A stretch of DNA of 53,603 nucleotides, from contig SCQH01000004.1 of the NCBI GenBank assembly GCA_004321925.1, positions 1 to 53,603 of the forward strand, given 5' to 3'. Position 1 is the stretch's first letter. Every line of letters starts with the position of its first letter. A program made the position numbers and the translations under genes. The notes under the pieces are model-generated. The model had not been told where the DNA came from, made no database searches, and saw only the letters and a program-made list of their open reading frames with translations. This DNA is from Nitrospirota bacterium. GTDB taxonomy: Bacteria; Nitrospirota; Thermodesulfovibrionia; Thermodesulfovibrionales; UBA6898. Positions 52,630 through 53,603 of this stretch are shown piece after piece.

Positions 52630-52635
52630 TTCGGC
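52548..52635 (+). repeat. attC-like recombination site
   Basis: An 88-base imperfect palindrome between GTATAAC (52548-52554) and GTTCGGC (52629-52635). The centre holds GCTGCGCG/CGCGCAGC around a short loop (about 52590-52611), with partial pairing of GGTCACTGG and CCGGTCACC outside it. The 3' segment CCTTGAACGTTCGGC has the usual L'-R' look. Length is in the normal attC range. It directly follows the VOC stop codon and precedes the next cassette gene. Confidence 0.62.
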
Positions 52636-52646
52636 GTAATAAAAGC

Positions 52647-53261
52647 ATGAAAATCAAACAAAGCTTATCAATCGTTCAGCAGCGCACTTATGCCTCTATT
52701 TCGGTATTTATCAGCTTTGTTCTCATTATTCTTGTTTCATTGACATTATGTGGATGCACGGTAACTAAAAAATATGGGCCATATAGTGGTAAGGTGGTTG
52801 ATTCAGAGACGAAACAACCTTTAGAAGGAGCAGCGGTTCTGATAGTTTTTCATACAGTATCGGCCACAGTCGGTGGGGCAGTATTTAAGTATGCTGATGC
52901 CGTAGAGACTGAAACTGATAAGAATGGAGAATTCAAAGTAGAATCAAAAAGAATTCTGAAGACAGGAATACTGCAGAGATGGGACGACAACGGATACGTG
53001 ACAATCTTTAAACCAGGGTACGGTTGTTATCCCGAACACATAGATTCACGACCCTTGATTCTGCCAAGTGGAACAATACCTGAAAAAAACTATGTTGTAT
53101 TTGAGTTGCCCAGCTTAAAAACAAAAGAGCAGAGGGAGAAATATCTTTGTGGTAGAAACTTAGCAGCTCCCTTATCAAAACAAAGACATTTGATCAGATT
53201 ACTCAATCGAGAAAGAAGGGCATTGGGGTATGAAACATTTTATAGTGAAGATACAAAATGA
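52647..53261 (+). CDS. Lipoprotein with carboxypeptidase-regulatory-like domain (second cassette gene)
   Basis: 204 residues from ATG at 52647. A hydrophobic lead (ISVFISFVLIILVSLTLCGC) ends in a lipobox-like LCGC, so it is probably lipid-anchored. Next comes GPYSGKVVDSETKQPLEGAA, the opening of a carboxypeptidase-regulatory-like beta-sandwich, with ETETDKNGEFKVES later in it. The function is unknown. Base composition is clearly more AT-rich than the core genes, as expected for acquired cassette DNA. It sits between a G/TTCGGC core and a matching GCCGAA at 53282. Confidence 0.78.
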   Translation: MKIKQSLSIVQQRTYASISVFISFVLIILVSLTLCGCTVTKKYGPYSGKVVDSETKQPLEGAAVLIVFHTVSATVGGAVFKYADAVETETDKNGEFKVESKRILKTGILQRWDDNGYVTIFKPGYGCYPEHIDSRPLILPSGTIPEKNYVVFELPSLKTKEQREKYLCGRNLAAPLSKQRHLIRLLNRERRALGYETFYSEDTK

Positions 53262-53287
53262 TAAGAATAATGATAAAAGTCGCCGAA

Positions 53288-53491
53288 ATCGGGTAGCCGG
53301 GGGTAGTTAACCCCCAGCCCCCACACCACCCACCGTGCGGGTCCGCAGTGGGCGGTTCGTAGAAATTATCGGGCCTTAGCCGGATGGTGAATCTTTATCC
53401 ACAATGTGCGTATGGAAGTGAGCCCCTGCTTTTCCAGGAACGTGTTCCCGAGGCCGCAATCGCGGAGGATAACGGGGTCAGCCCTTGACAG
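53288..53491 (-). mobile_element. 3' end of a group II intron (domains V and VI), interrupted
   Basis: On the minus strand a 34-base hairpin (53358-53325) has a 5' arm GAACCGCCCACTGCGG and a 3' arm with a two-base CG bulge before GTGGGTGGT, the shape of domain V. Domain VI follows (GGGGGT/ACCCCC core, 53322-53288), leaving an unpaired A seven bases from an end in CCCGAT. The 3' exon then starts TTCGGC. A reverse-transcriptase C-terminus lies just upstream. The upper loop is not GNRA, so the class is uncertain. Confidence 0.6.
53366..53491 (-). pseudogene. C-terminal remnant of a group II intron reverse transcriptase/maturase
   Basis: The minus-strand frame reads NSLSRADPVILRDCGLGNTF, continues LEKQGLTSIRTLWIKIHHPA and ends KAR-stop at 53366. 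The tail with a Trp-Ile-Lys-Ile-His-His-Pro segment recalls the C-termini of intron-encoded reverse transcriptases, and domain V begins 8 bases after the stop, the usual arrangement. The rest of the gene is cut off by insertion-sequence DNA starting near 53488. Confidence 0.5.
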
Positions 53492-53603
53492 GCTGTTGAA
53501 AAACTCTCCTTAAACTTAGGCGCAGGAATTGCAATGCAAATGTCAGCCAGATTATTAAGGAGGACACATTGTTAGGAGAGACACAGCGCAAGGAGCCGAT
53601 GTT
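53488..53603 (+). mobile_element. Left end of an IS1182-like insertion sequence (partial)
   Basis: CAGGCTGTTGAAAAACTCTC at about 53489 resembles the terminal inverted repeat type seen in IS1182-like and related elements. About 80 bases later a transposase-like frame begins. The element runs off the right edge, so the other end and target duplication cannot be seen. It interrupts the intron reverse-transcriptase frame. Confidence 0.6.
53569..53603 (+). CDS. IS1182-like transposase, N-terminal fragment
   Basis: TTG at 53569 has a perfect AAGGAGG at 53557-53563. The twelve visible codons read LLGETQRKEPMF, matching the remembered opening M-L-G-x-x-x-R-x-E-P-M-F of IS1182-type DDE transposases. 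The gene continues past the window. Confidence 0.55.
   Translation, partial: MLGETQRKEPM

Noticed and set aside
1-53603. CRISPR arrays, tRNA and rRNA genes
   Set aside because: No regularly spaced direct repeats, no cloverleaf-like sequence with a T-arm and no rRNA segment were noticed on either strand.

Overview
The window looks like a chromosomal segment of a free-living, GC-rich Gram-negative-type bacterium. The gene set (Crp/Fnr and class III cyclase signalling, a CXXCH/cytochrome b5-type membrane protein, MoeA fused to a periplasmic-binding domain, an ASKHA/RACo-like ATPase, PAS domains with CPxC motifs) and the heavy use of AGG and ATA codons in the core genes suggest a Nitrospirota or Desulfobacterota-like organism. 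That placement is inference; no rRNA is present to test it.

Left part (1-13.3 kb): a partial minus-strand gene resembling FkbO/Hyg5-like Rid-fold proteins, a DUF1622 membrane protein and an SGNH hydrolase, then a signalling region. Two GEMM-I type cyclic-dinucleotide riboswitches, each with its own intrinsic terminator, stand in front of two transcription units. The first unit encodes a Tat-exported NMT1-type binding protein, histidine kinase, receiver protein, receiver-nucleotidyl cyclase, two tandem binding proteins of the ABC_sub_bind family, a second histidine kinase and a Crp/Fnr regulator. No ABC permease or ATPase accompanies the binding proteins. The second unit encodes a Tat-exported metallo-beta-lactamase-fold protein. 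The second kinase is a recent duplicate of the first and is followed by a scar where receiver and cyclase genes were lost.

Middle (13.3-38.6 kb): a promoter plus a strongly self-complementary 159-nt RNA candidate, then the classic cdaA-cdaR-glmM cluster (c-di-AMP synthesis and peptidoglycan precursor), comEC, hemB, an IscA-like protein, an M16 peptidase, rpsO-pnp, a MacB-like ABC export set, LysE, MsrB, IlvD, a YdcH/DUF465 protein, a secreted cyclophilin, hemG-hemH, an ASKHA ATPase and a MoeA-PBP fusion.

Right part (38.6-52 kb): a long minus-strand cluster galT-glgA-giant sensor kinase-receiver-RlmD-type methyltransferase-orf-GGDEF response regulator, with several 1-16 base overlaps. Plus-strand genes for a cytochrome c/CopD/b5 protein, a Zn-ribbon HTH regulator, a cNMP-binding protein and a PilT-like ATPase follow. 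The signalling content is notable: c-di-AMP and c-di-GMP synthases, cyclic-dinucleotide riboswitches, a cyclic-mononucleotide-type cyclase and two cNMP-binding proteins.

Right edge (52.1-53.6 kb): nested mobile DNA. A VOC-protein gene cassette has matching integron core sites, an attC-like palindrome and no integrase in view. A second cassette encodes a lipoprotein. Its expected attC core is interrupted by the 3' end of a group II intron read on the minus strand, and the intron reverse transcriptase is in turn cut by the left end of an IS1182-like insertion sequence whose transposase starts at the window edge.
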